Source: Frankia umida
Lineage (GTDB): Bacteria; Actinomycetota; Actinomycetes; Frankiales; Frankiaceae
Assembly: GCF_023242945.1 (NCBI RefSeq)
Contig: NZ_JALKFT010000015.1
Location: forward strand, 62,001 to 126,000
Length of the DNA stretch: 64,000 bases
Direction of reading: 5' to 3'
Part shown: in pieces, positions 12,091 through 20,711 of the stretch
Layout of the letters: each line of letters starts with the position of its first letter
Numbering within the stretch: position 1 is the stretch's first letter
Position numbers and translations under genes: made by a program
Notes under the pieces: model-generated
The model's input: only the letters and a program-made list of their open reading frames with translations
Database searches by the model: none
What the model was told of the DNA's origin: nothing

Positions 12091-12979
12091 CGAGCGGCGG
12101 GCCCAGCTCTATCAGGGCGACCTGTTCGTCTACGCGTCGAAGCCGGCGACACGAGAGTTCGTCGAGTTCAGCCGGGCGCTGATCCGGGATGCCTTCGGCG
12201 AGCTCGACCCGGAGACCGCGCAGCATCACATGCCGGTGGAGGACTTCGCCGCGCTGCTCGCCGAGCTCAAGCCACGGTTCATCCACCATCCGACCTGCAA
12301 GGAACTGCTGCCGGCGATTCTCGCCGAGCACGGCTGCGACCTCACGAAGACCTACTTCGACGTGCCGCGGCTGCGCACCTCGACGTCCGACGACTATCTG
12401 ACCTCCGGTATCGCGTACGCGTTCCACCCGCACCGCGACACCTGGTATTCGGCGCCGTTCTGCCAGCTCAACTGGTGGATGCCGATTTTCGACATCGTGG
12501 CGGAGAACGGGCTGGCCTTCCATCCGCGGTACTTCTCGCAGGCCGTCGCGAACGGTTCGCGGGACTACGACTACTACGAGTGGAACGCGAAGAACCGCGC
12601 GAGCGCCGCCAAGCACATCAGGTCGGACACCCGTAAGCAGCCCAGGCCCGAGGAGGAGGTGGAGATCTTCCCGCAGACCCGGGTCGTCGCCCCGCCCGGC
12701 GGCATGCTGGTCTTCTCCGGCGCCCAGCTGCACTCCTCCGTGCCGAACAACACCGGACGCACCCGGTTCAGCATGGACTTCCGCACGGTGCACCTGGACG
12801 ACGTCCTGAAGCACGTCGGCGCGCCGAACGTCGACTCGGAGTGCACCGGCACCACGATGCGCGACTACCTGCGCGGTACCGACCTGAGCCGCATCGACGA
12901 GCAGGTCTGCCTGTCCTATGACACCGCGCCGCCCCGCGCGGACGCCGTGCTGGTCTTCACCCATCCGGGTCAGGCGTGA
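12053..12979 (+). CDS. phytanoyl-CoA dioxygenase-like 2OG-Fe(II) oxygenase
   Basis: 308 residues. The double-stranded beta-helix oxygenase pattern is visible: His127-Arg-Asp129 (HPHRDTW) as the proximal iron ligands, His227 (LHSSVPNN) as the distal ligand and Arg about 12 residues later (RTRFSMD) for 2-oxoglutarate. PhyH-type enzymes hydroxylate or otherwise oxidise unactivated carbons. In this operon the substrate may be a CDP-linked sugar or alditol, or a glycan decoration; nothing in the sequence decides it. The ATG has AAGGGGAA upstream and lies inside the end of the IspD-like gene, suggesting translational coupling. The stop overlaps the SDR start as GTGA. Confidence 0.82.
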   Translation: MSTVLVESALSDDERRAQLYQGDLFVYASKPATREFVEFSRALIRDAFGELDPETAQHHMPVEDFAALLAELKPRFIHHPTCKELLPAILAEHGCDLTKTYFDVPRLRTSTSDDYLTSGIAYAFHPHRDTWYSAPFCQLNWWMPIFDIVAENGLAFHPRYFSQAVANGSRDYDYYEWNAKNRASAAKHIRSDTRKQPRPEEEVEIFPQTRVVAPPGGMLVFSGAQLHSSVPNNTGRTRFSMDFRTVHLDDVLKHVGAPNVDSECTGTTMRDYLRGTDLSRIDEQVCLSYDTAPPRADAVLVFTHPGQA

Positions 12980-13719
12980 CGAGCATGCCGTCCGCCGGGC
13001 GGGTGGCGGTGGTGACCGGGGCGACCAGCGGGATCGGACGGGCCACCGCCCTGCGGCTGGCCGCCGACGGTGCCACCGTGTACGCCCTCGGCCGGGATCA
13101 GGGCCGCCTCGACAGCCTCGGCAAGCAGGCCACCGGCCCGGGCACGCTGCTGCCGGTCCGGCTCGACCTCACCGACGACGGCGCCGTCGCGGGCGCCGTC
13201 GAGCTGATCGTCGAACGGCACGGCCGGGTCGATCATCTGGTGCACAGCGCCGGTGCCTACAGCAGCGCCCGGGTGGAGACGGCCACCCTGGCGGAGCTGG
13301 ACGCGCAGTTCGCCGCGAACGTGCGGGCGCCCTTCGCCCTCACCCAGCGGCTGCTCCCGGCGCTTCGGGTCGCGGGAGCCGACAGCGGCGCCGATGTGAT
13401 CGTCGTCAACTCGACCCAGGGTGTCCGCGCCGGCGCCGGAACCAGCCAGTTCGCCGCGACCCAGCACGCCATGCGCGCCTTCGCCGACAGCCTGCGCCAG
13501 GAGATCAACGCCGACGGTATCCGGGTCGCCACGATCCATCTGGGCCGCACGGCCACCCCGCGGCAGGAGACGATCTACGCGCGTGAGGGCCGCGCCTACA
13601 CGCCGGACCTGCTCGTGCAGGCCGACGACGTGGCCGACCTGGTCGCCTACCTGATCGCTCTGCCACCCACCGCGGAGATCACCGAGCTGCACCTGCGGCC
13701 GGCGAAGAAAAGCTACTGA
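12976..13719 (+). CDS. short-chain dehydrogenase/reductase lacking catalytic Tyr and Lys
   Basis: 247 residues with a Rossmann fold: TGATSGIG at the dinucleotide site, HSAGAY and NVRAPF in the usual places, and the active-site Ser (NSTQG, Ser146). The YxxxK motif is replaced by Phe159-Ala-Ala-Thr-Gln163, checked in the nucleotide sequence (TTC ... CAG). Without the Tyr base and Lys it should not be a normal SDR oxidoreductase; it may bind nucleotide or use another mechanism. It is the last gene of the operon, overlaps its upstream neighbour by 4 bases and is followed by a strong hairpin. Flanking genes show no degeneration, so sequencing error or decay is unlikely. Confidence 0.85.
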   Translation: MTSMPSAGRVAVVTGATSGIGRATALRLAADGATVYALGRDQGRLDSLGKQATGPGTLLPVRLDLTDDGAVAGAVELIVERHGRVDHLVHSAGAYSSARVETATLAELDAQFAANVRAPFALTQRLLPALRVAGADSGADVIVVNSTQGVRAGAGTSQFAATQHAMRAFADSLRQEINADGIRVATIHLGRTATPRQETIYAREGRAYTPDLLVQADDVADLVAYLIALPPTAEITELHLRPAKKSY

Positions 13720-13748
13720 GCCTCGCCCGAGCAGGCGGCCGACGGGCC

Positions 13749-13790
13749 GCTCGGGTCCCATGAGCGCGCCAGAGCTCACGGGACCCGAGC
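13749..13790 (+). terminator. hairpin after the rfbF-SDR operon
   Basis: Perfect 11-bp arms (13749-13759 and 13780-13790) with a 5-bp inner stem after one mismatch and an 8-base loop. It lies 30 bases after the SDR stop. No U-tract follows, as is common for actinobacterial terminators. Confidence 0.7.
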
Positions 13791-14004
13791 CCGACCGGTG
13801 CGTACCACGACAGCCGGTGCGCAACCACGTTCGATGATGCCCATCGGATGACGACGGACGGTCATGGATCTGCGGCAGTTTGGCCATGAACGGCGGGCCC
13901 GGGGGTAGCCGAGACCGTCCGACGGTGGCGAAACAGGGGCTGGTTAGACTTGCTGACCGGACGGCTTCCGGTCACAGATGTCGGAAACGGGAGACGGGAG
14001 ACTC

Positions 14005-15363
14005 GTGGTCACCACCACTCTCACGACCAGAATCCCCCGGTCGTGGGTGATCCCGTCCCAGACGGCGGGTAGTAGTCGCGCGGTCAACGAGGCGACACTG
14101 CGGGTACTGACCTTCCTGATGTTCTGCGAGATCTTCCTGCAGCGGATCGCGCTGCCGGTCGGTGCCTCGCAGGTCCAGGTCATTCTGCCGATCACCTATG
14201 TGTGTCTGGCCATCATGCTGCGCCGCGGTGGGCTCGCGCGTAACTCCGGGCGGATGACGGGCTACCTGGTGGCGATGGCGGGTTGTTCGCTGTCGGCTCT
14301 GGTCTGCTTCCTGCGACAGAAGCAGGACACGTCCTTCACCTCGTTGTTGCTGCTGCTGGCGACGTATGTGCCGTTCATCTACGGCCTGCGCCCGGCGGAT
14401 GCCCGCGCGCTGCTCCCCCGGGTCCTCGACCGCTTCCTCATCATGATCACGGCACTGGCGGGGCTCGCCCTGTTCCAGTTCGCGATCCAGCTCGTCGGCG
14501 TGCCGTACACCGATGTCGTGCACGACATCGTGCCCCCGGACTTTCTGATGCACGGCTTCAACACGTCCTACCCGGTCCAGTACGGGTCGTCGCTGTACAA
14601 GTCGAACGCCTTCATCTGCCTGGAAGCGTCGTTCTGCTCGCAGTTCCTCGGGTTCGGCATTGTCGTCTGCGTGCTGCGTGGTGGCCACTGGTGGCGGCTG
14701 CCGATGTTCATCCTGGCGATCCTGAGCACCGTGTCCGGAACGGGTCTGCTGCTGCTGGCCTGCGCCGGGGTGCTGCTGGCCGTGCACAAGGGCGCGAAGT
14801 TCGCGCTGAGCGCGCTGGCCGGGGTCAGCCTCATCGTTCTGATCGTCAGTTTCACCCCGGCGTCGAGCATCTTCGCGGCCCGGGCGACGGAGACGTCCTC
14901 GTCGACCTCCAGCGGCAGCCTGCGTTTCGTGCAGCCCTACCAGCGGACCTGGGACTCCCTCGGCAAGGATCCGCTGACCGTCGTGTTCGGCACCGGCCCG
15001 GGATTCGCCGACCGCGACGCGAGCGCCTTCTTCACCCGCACCGGCCTGCCGTTGAACTACGCCCTGGTGCCCAAGCTGATCCTGGAGTACGGCGTGCTTG
15101 GCACGGTCGTGTTCCTCAGCTTCATCGTGGCCATGTTCGTGCGCGGCTCGCAGTCGTTTGTGCTCTCCGGGTCAGTACTGATCTTCTATACTGTGCTGTC
15201 CGGTGGTCTGCTGGCACCGGTCGTCACCGGACTCGGCCTGCTGCTGGTCGCCTGGTTCACGGTGAGCCCGCAGGACGAGGCCCAGGCCCGACTCGACGGC
15301 GCTGGTCCCGCACCACCGAACTCGCCTCCATCCACCCAGCGCAGGGCTCACGCGGGCGTCTGA
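14005..15363 (+). CDS. O-antigen ligase/polymerase-like membrane protein (Wzy-like)
   Basis: About 452 residues with roughly ten hydrophobic segments, starting near VLTFLMFCEIFLQRIAL and ending near LLAPVVTGLGLLLVAW. A long hydrophilic loop before the last helices carries the GTGPGFADRD and LEYGVLGT elements seen in the Wzy/WaaL superfamily. It probably polymerises lipid-linked glycan repeat units outside the membrane, working with the flippase and Wzz-like protein nearby. A GTG at 14005 has GGGAG just upstream; the ATG at 13978 would add nine residues but lacks a ribosome binding site. The upstream 260 bases hold the previous operon's terminator and probably this gene's promoter. Wzy sequences diverge strongly, so ligase versus polymerase is undecided. 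Confidence 0.75.
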   Translation: MVTTTLTTRIPRSWVIPSQTAGSSRAVNEATLRVLTFLMFCEIFLQRIALPVGASQVQVILPITYVCLAIMLRRGGLARNSGRMTGYLVAMAGCSLSALVCFLRQKQDTSFTSLLLLLATYVPFIYGLRPADARALLPRVLDRFLIMITALAGLALFQFAIQLVGVPYTDVVHDIVPPDFLMHGFNTSYPVQYGSSLYKSNAFICLEASFCSQFLGFGIVVCVLRGGHWWRLPMFILAILSTVSGTGLLLLACAGVLLAVHKGAKFALSALAGVSLIVLIVSFTPASSIFAARATETSSSTSSGSLRFVQPYQRTWDSLGKDPLTVVFGTGPGFADRDASAFFTRTGLPLNYALVPKLILEYGVLGTVVFLSFIVAMFVRGSQSFVLSGSVLIFYTVLSGGLLAPVVTGLGLLLVAWFTVSPQDEAQARLDGAGPAPPNSPPSTQRRAHAGV

Positions 15364-15412
15364 GGCGTCCGGCCGCGGGCTCGGGCGCACAGCCGCGAAA
15401 GGCGGACCTCCC

Positions 15413-16090
15413 GTGACCGAAGTCGTGGAGCGCGCGACCGTCGTCGACGACTATCTCGTGCGTGCCCTCGCCATCGAGGACGATGCCCTGCGGGCCGCCC
15501 GCGCCGCGAGTCATGCCGCCGGCCTGCCCGCGATCGAGGTGACCGCCAGCCAGGGTGCGCTGTTGTCCCTGTTCGTTCGCATCCTCGGCGGGCGCCGGGT
15601 GCTGGAGATCGGCACTCTCGGTGGCTACTCGGCGATCTGGCTGGCCCGTGGCGTCGGCCCGGACGGCCAGGTCGTCACCCTCGAGATCGAGCCGAAGCAT
15701 GCCCAGGTCGCCCGGGAGAACGTCGATCAGGCGGGCGTCGGCAAGTCCGTCGAGATCGTGCTCGGCGCGGCCGCCGACTCGCTGGACGCCCTGATCGCCG
15801 CCGGCGGTGAGCCGTTCGACCTGGTCTTCCTGGATGCCGACAAGCAGAACAACGCCCGCTACCTGGCGGCCGCCCTGCGCCTGACCCGGCCGGGCAGCGT
15901 CATCGTCGTCGACAACCTGGTGCGCGGCGGAGGTGCGCTGGCCGCCGCGGAGGGCACCGGGGGACCGGCCGCTGACGGCGCCCAGGAACTGCTCGCCCTC
16001 GTGCGCGACGAGCCCCGACTGACGGCCACAGCCGTGCAGACCGTCGGCGGCAAGGGCTGGGACGGCTTCCTGCTCGCCCACGTCAGCTAG
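15413..16090 (+). CDS. O-methyltransferase, class I SAM-dependent
   Basis: 225 residues of the catechol/caffeoyl-CoA O-methyltransferase-like family. The SAM motif is VLEIGTLGGYSAIWLAR (about residues 63-79), the metal and substrate acid is in LVFLDADKQNNARY, and a second acid is in VVDNLVRGG. The family transfers a methyl to a hydroxyl with Mg2+. It follows the Wzy-like gene by 49 bases on the same strand and so may methylate the glycan, but small-molecule OMTs of this family are also common as stand-alone genes. It ends 10 bases before a strong bidirectional hairpin. Confidence 0.88.
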   Translation: MTEVVERATVVDDYLVRALAIEDDALRAARAASHAAGLPAIEVTASQGALLSLFVRILGGRRVLEIGTLGGYSAIWLARGVGPDGQVVTLEIEPKHAQVARENVDQAGVGKSVEIVLGAAADSLDALIAAGGEPFDLVFLDADKQNNARYLAAALRLTRPGSVIVVDNLVRGGGALAAAEGTGGPAADGAQELLALVRDEPRLTATAVQTVGGKGWDGFLLAHVS

Positions 16091-16100
16091 CCCCTCCACG

Positions 16101-16145
16101 CGAACGGCCCCGCGGCGCATATGAGACGCGCAACGGGGCCGTTCG
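16101..16145. terminator. bidirectional terminator hairpin
   Basis: Perfect 12-bp inverted repeat (16101-16112 with 16134-16145) and a 21-base loop, between the convergent O-methyltransferase and Wzz-like genes. It can serve both. Confidence 0.8.
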
Positions 16146-16183
16146 TCGCTGGCTGGGAAACGCCCGCCCGGCTTAGGGGGTTG

Positions 16184-17743
16184 CTACCGGGCGGGACGGG
16201 CGTAACGGTCGGTGGGCTCGGCGTCCATCGGGTTGCTGTTACGGCTGCTCGACGCGCCGTCGCTGACCGGTGAGCTCGACGTGATCGACTCGACCGAGGA
16301 GCGCCGGTCCGGCGTGTTGCTGGTGACGCGGCGGATGCCGGTGCGGCCGTCGTGGACGACCCCGACGACCCGCTCGGCGAGCGCCGGCCAGTCCCGCGGG
16401 ACCTGCTCGAGTTCCTTGAGGTGCGTCTCCGGCGAGGTGATCACCACAACCGCGTCGGCCTGGATCGCGGACGCCGCCGTCATCGGCAGTTCGGCCAGCG
16501 CCGAGGTGACCAGGATGACCAGGTCGACGACCGGGGCCCGGTCGGCCAGGATCGGCGCGAGACCGCCGGGGCGGGCCGCCCGGGCCGGCGAGACCCGGTT
16601 GTACAGGATGTGGCCGCGCCCGGTGCCTGACGAGCGGGCCAGGCAGGTCGGTTCGTGCGCCCAGCGGGGTAGCTCGGCGGAGGTCGCCCGCGGCAGCCCT
16701 TCCAGCGACGCCCGCACCTCCGAGGACGGGGACGTGTCCAGGATCAGCACCACGCCCTGGTCGTCGGACCAGGCCGCGGCGACCGATGACACCAGATCGG
16801 CGGTGAGGTCCCCACGGGACGCCGGTGTGAACGCCACCACCTTGCTGGTCGGCGACATCACCGCCGACATCGCCGAGACCAGTGTCTCGGCCGCGCTCGC
16901 CGTGGTACGCCCCGGCTCCAGCGCCGCGATCAGCGGCACGCCGAGCGCGTCGGAGGGGTTGTGCGGGTCGAGGATCGTCGGCCGCCGCTGGTACATGATC
17001 CACACGGCCAGCACCGAGAGCAGCAGACCCACGATCGCCGCGACCAGCGTGTTGCGCAGCAGACCGGACGCGCCCTGCCCGGCGGACACCGGCGGTTCCG
17101 CCAGCTTGATCGCCGCGCTGCCGAGCGCCACGGTGGTCTGGGCCTTGGTGATGTCACCGCTGAGCCCCTGCAGCTGGGCGGTGAGGTCCCCGGATTCGGT
17201 GCCGGGGGTGGCCTGCGACGTCTGCAGCCCCTGCAGCTGGGTGGTCAGCTGCGTGCGCAGCTTGAGCATTTCGGTGAGGGTCGTCTGGGTGCTGCTGATC
17301 AGCAGCTTGCCGTAGGCCGTCTCGGCCGCGGAGACCAGGTCGACCGCCGCCGCCTCGGAGGCACCCTCACCCTTGATGACGAAGAAGTAGCCGGAGTCCG
17401 ACGGCGTGGTGCTCAGCCGGCCGGAGACGTCGCTCTCGCTGAGCTTCAGCGCCTTGGCGATCTCGGTGACGGCCGCGGAGGACTGGGCGAACTGCGCCTG
17501 GGTCTGGACGTAGCGGGTCACGTCGACGGAGCTCACGCCGAGCGAGTTCTGGTCCGTCGACAGGAAGACGCGGGCGCTGGCGGTGTACGAGGCCGTCTGC
17601 GCCTTGGAGTAGATCGCCGCGAGCGCCGCGAAGATGACCACCACGATGGCGATGATCAGCAGTCGCGGCTGAATGATTTTGAACAGCGACGGAGCTGACG
17701 GGGCCCGGCTGGTCTCGCCACTGGCCGGTGCGTTGCGGCTCAT
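16184..17743 (-). CDS. Wzz-like polysaccharide chain-length protein with degenerate kinase-like domain
   Basis: 519 residues. One membrane helix is at about 23-45 (LLIIAIVVVIFAALAAI), an extracytoplasmic helical region follows, and a second helix is at about 232-250 (LVAAIVGLLLSVLAVWIMY): the Wzz topology. The cytoplasmic C-terminal region resembles a bacterial tyrosine kinase (BY-kinase) layout (KVVAFTPASRGDLTADL, VVLILDT), but the P-loop Lys/Thr is missing, so ATP binding is doubtful. The last 60 residues are Ser-rich with no Tyr cluster. It probably sets polymer length with the Wzy-like protein. The 231 bases upstream are AT-richer than the surroundings and probably hold its promoter. Confidence 0.78.
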   Translation of the reverse strand: MSRNAPASGETSRAPSAPSLFKIIQPRLLIIAIVVVIFAALAAIYSKAQTASYTASARVFLSTDQNSLGVSSVDVTRYVQTQAQFAQSSAAVTEIAKALKLSESDVSGRLSTTPSDSGYFFVIKGEGASEAAAVDLVSAAETAYGKLLISSTQTTLTEMLKLRTQLTTQLQGLQTSQATPGTESGDLTAQLQGLSGDITKAQTTVALGSAAIKLAEPPVSAGQGASGLLRNTLVAAIVGLLLSVLAVWIMYQRRPTILDPHNPSDALGVPLIAALEPGRTTASAAETLVSAMSAVMSPTSKVVAFTPASRGDLTADLVSSVAAAWSDDQGVVLILDTSPSSEVRASLEGLPRATSAELPRWAHEPTCLARSSGTGRGHILYNRVSPARAARPGGLAPILADRAPVVDLVILVTSALAELPMTAASAIQADAVVVITSPETHLKELEQVPRDWPALAERVVGVVHDGRTGIRRVTSNTPDRRSSVESITSSSPVSDGASSSRNSNPMDAEPTDRYARPAR

Positions 17744-17974
17744 GACCCGCTCACCCCGATCTGGGGACGAGGGGCAGCCGCCCGCACGCGGATCGAAGCG
17801 GCGGCGGAACCCACCGGCAGCTCCGGCAGGACGTGAAGCGGACTCAATGTAGCCCCCCAGAGGAGCATCCGGCTGACTGCCGGACCCACGGTCGAGATCT
17901 GACGAACCGATTTGCGAGCTTAGCCGATAGCGGATAGTAAACGGTCATAGCTACAACTGACGCAATGCTGCCGT

Positions 17975-20617
17975 TCAGGACCCGGGGTGGCCACGCCCGG
18001 GCCTTCCCGCCCGCTGACCGGACCGGCCGGGCCGGGGGCCGTTCCCATCATCCACACGTGACCTGCCGCCCGGTGATTCGGCCGGCGACCGCGCGCCACC
18101 CCGACGCAACTCTTCCGGAACGTCGGACTTACGAACTTTCGTCCGGGTACTTCCCTCGCCGTGCCGCCGGGCATTCGCCGCCCGCAGCGCGGCCTGCTCC
18201 ACATCATGCTCGCGGCCGAGCCGGCGCAGCAGAACGAACCACACCGGGGCAAGTCCCCAGAAGGCGAGGTTGAATCCGACAACGGCGCCGCGCGCTTCGC
18301 CAACAAGCGCCCCCACGACCGGAAGACCCAGCAGGATCGGCGCGAAGGCGAGGTTGAGCCGAAATGTGATCTTGGTTTTGCCCAGCGCGTACACCATGCA
18401 CGATGGTCCTACCGGCACCGCCGCCGCAAGATAGTGCAGGATCGACAGGCCCAGGATGCTCTTCACCCCGGGCCAGCTGTCCCCCAACAACGACTGCCCA
18501 TAACGATCCGGCAGGAACAGGAAGATCAGGCTCCACACCGATCCGACCCCGAGCACCACCGCGGTCAGGGCATACGCGGCCCGCTCACGGGCCCGGACGT
18601 CCATCGACGTCCGCCGGGAGAACTCCGGCAGCGCGAAGCTCACCACGCCGACACCGACCACCGTGATCGGCCCCAGCAGCGTCCGGGCTCCCTGCAGCGC
18701 ACCGATCGTGGCCAGCGACCCGAACGCGCCGATCAGCAGCATCGACGTCTGCAGCGCGCCCTGCACGGTCAGGAACTCCCCCGCCAGGTAGGTCGCGTCG
18801 GTCCGGTTCTCGGCGAACCAGCTGCCGGTGGCGCCCGGGGAGGGCCAGAAACCCGCCTGGACCACCCCGAGCAGCGCCGCGACCAGCGCGGACACCCCCC
18901 AGGCCAGCAGCAGCGGCGAGGCCTCGGTGACCCCGCGGTGCATGAGCAGCCAGATCCCCAGCAGCTGCACGAACGCCCACGCGACGTCGTTGACGAACGC
19001 CGCGGACGCCCGACCTGTCGCGAAGAAGACATACCGCCAGGCGTCCTGCAGCAGCAGCCCGGGCAGCACGAGCCCCATCGCCGCCAGGGACGACCCCACC
19101 GCCCCACCCACACCCAGGCCGATCACGGCGAGCACCGCTCCGACGCCGATACCGAACGTCAGCGACGCCCCCGTCATCGCGGAGGACGCCGAGCGTAGCG
19201 AGGCACGCGATCCGGCCGTGTAGAACATGCTCAGCGGCATGCAGGTCGCGCCCCGCGAGATGCCGATGATCAGGGCGAACAGCGTGTACGCGACGCCGAA
19301 GGCGCCGTACTCGATCCGGTCCACCTGGTGGGCGATGAGAAACGAGATGGCGGCGTTCGTCGCGCTGGAGACGGCCTGGTCGGCCAGCGTCCACAGCGCC
19401 TTCGACCGGGTGCTGCCGCCGGCCGCGCCGTCCTCGTGCTCCGCCGCCGGCTCGACGCCGGCCGCGGTCGCCAGTCCACGACGGCGCCCGGGGTCAGCGT
19501 CGGCGGTACCGGTGTCTGCCTCGCGTGTGCGACCGGAGCTGGACGGGCCCGCGCCCCGCGGGGCGTCCGGCCAGCTCGGGGTACGACCGCTGGGCCGGTT
19601 TCCGATGGGACGCCGCCCTCGGCGTGCGGGCGGGGGCGTCCCGCGGGACACCACCTGGGTGGCCTCGACGTCGGCCGGGCCGATCCGCAGCCGCGTGGTC
19701 GTCGGCGCGGGCTCAGGGGCGCGGGCGAGGGCCGTGGTGTGCTCGGCCTGTTCCCGAACGGTTCGTTCCCGAACGGCCTCCCGCTCGCGCGCGACGTGTT
19801 CGGCCCGCAGCCGCGCCTGTAGTGCGCTGAGATCCATCGTCGAGGTGATCGTGGCCGGCAGCGGCGCCGACCACGAGGGCGCCGCCCCCGGCGGGGGCGT
19901 CCCGCGGGACGCGTCCCGCACCGGCCCACGCTGGCCCAACGCGGTCGTCGGCGGGGACTGCACCGGCGGCGGGGACGGCACCGGCGAGGGGGGCTGTACC
20001 CGTGAGGGGGGCCGTCCAGCCGCCGGTGCGGGTCTGGGCGCGGGTGTGCCCGCCAGCCTCGGTGGTGGTCCGGTGGCCGGGGGTGAGGGCACCGGCGCGA
20101 CGGCCGGCGACGGGGCCGCGGGCGGGGAGGAACCTGGCAGCGCCCACGCGGCCGGTGGGTTGGCCGGCGCGGACCGGCGCGGATCCGGGTTGGACGGCCC
20201 CGTCCGCCAGGCCACGGGGGCCGGCATCGGACGGGCGCCGGCCACGGGCGACTGTCCGCCAGGACCGCTGGGCGGGCCCTGGCCACCGGATGTGCTCGGG
20301 CCGGTGACGGACCAGCTGGGACGGCGGGGGCCGGTCGGATCCCGGCCAATGGCAGGAATCCGACCCATCCGATGACCATCGCCGGGTGTGGGCCGGGGCC
20401 GGGTCTGCCGGGGCTGGGCGGGCCAGGACGATCCCTCGGGACCAGGTGCTGGGGGTGCTGGGGGTGGCGGTTCGGCGCGGGGCGGGAGCACCGTGGAGAC
20501 CTCGAAGCCCACGTACCCGGGGTCGTGGGACCCCGGGTCGCGAGGGCCAGGGTCAGGCCTGGGCGGCAGATCGCCCGGTTCGTCCGGATTCCAGCTGCCC
20601 ACGTCGATGTCCGCCAT
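17975..20617 (-). CDS. Wzx-like flippase with long proline-rich N-terminus
   Basis: 880 residues. Residues 1-405 are disordered, Pro/Gly/Ser rich, with a short charged coiled-coil-like helix at about 260-295 (LQARLRAEHVARERE) and two SRGTPPP elements. Residues about 405-820 form a multispanning MOP/MATE-type domain starting at ALWTLADQAVSSATNAAISF. A basic tail follows. MOP proteins flip lipid-linked oligosaccharides; usual length is 400-500, so half of this protein is extra and probably cytoplasmic. The ATG at 20617 has GGAAGGGTG upstream; the frame stays open further but without a better start. It lies 95 bases downstream of the C-methyltransferase. Confidence 0.83.
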   Translation of the reverse strand: MADIDVGSWNPDEPGDLPPRPDPGPRDPGSHDPGYVGFEVSTVLPPRAEPPPPAPPAPGPEGSSWPAQPRQTRPRPTPGDGHRMGRIPAIGRDPTGPRRPSWSVTGPSTSGGQGPPSGPGGQSPVAGARPMPAPVAWRTGPSNPDPRRSAPANPPAAWALPGSSPPAAPSPAVAPVPSPPATGPPPRLAGTPAPRPAPAAGRPPSRVQPPSPVPSPPPVQSPPTTALGQRGPVRDASRGTPPPGAAPSWSAPLPATITSTMDLSALQARLRAEHVAREREAVRERTVREQAEHTTALARAPEPAPTTTRLRIGPADVEATQVVSRGTPPPARRGRRPIGNRPSGRTPSWPDAPRGAGPSSSGRTREADTGTADADPGRRRGLATAAGVEPAAEHEDGAAGGSTRSKALWTLADQAVSSATNAAISFLIAHQVDRIEYGAFGVAYTLFALIIGISRGATCMPLSMFYTAGSRASLRSASSAMTGASLTFGIGVGAVLAVIGLGVGGAVGSSLAAMGLVLPGLLLQDAWRYVFFATGRASAAFVNDVAWAFVQLLGIWLLMHRGVTEASPLLLAWGVSALVAALLGVVQAGFWPSPGATGSWFAENRTDATYLAGEFLTVQGALQTSMLLIGAFGSLATIGALQGARTLLGPITVVGVGVVSFALPEFSRRTSMDVRARERAAYALTAVVLGVGSVWSLIFLFLPDRYGQSLLGDSWPGVKSILGLSILHYLAAAVPVGPSCMVYALGKTKITFRLNLAFAPILLGLPVVGALVGEARGAVVGFNLAFWGLAPVWFVLLRRLGREHDVEQAALRAANARRHGEGSTRTKVRKSDVPEELRRGGARSPAESPGGRSRVDDGNGPRPGRSGQRAGRPGRGHPGS

Positions 20618-20711
20618 GCTCACCCTTCCAGCCGGCGGAGATCCGCTGGCCGGAAGCCGGCTGACGACAGGAACAGCTGACGGCGACCCGACTCCACGAT
20701 GTGGGTACCGC

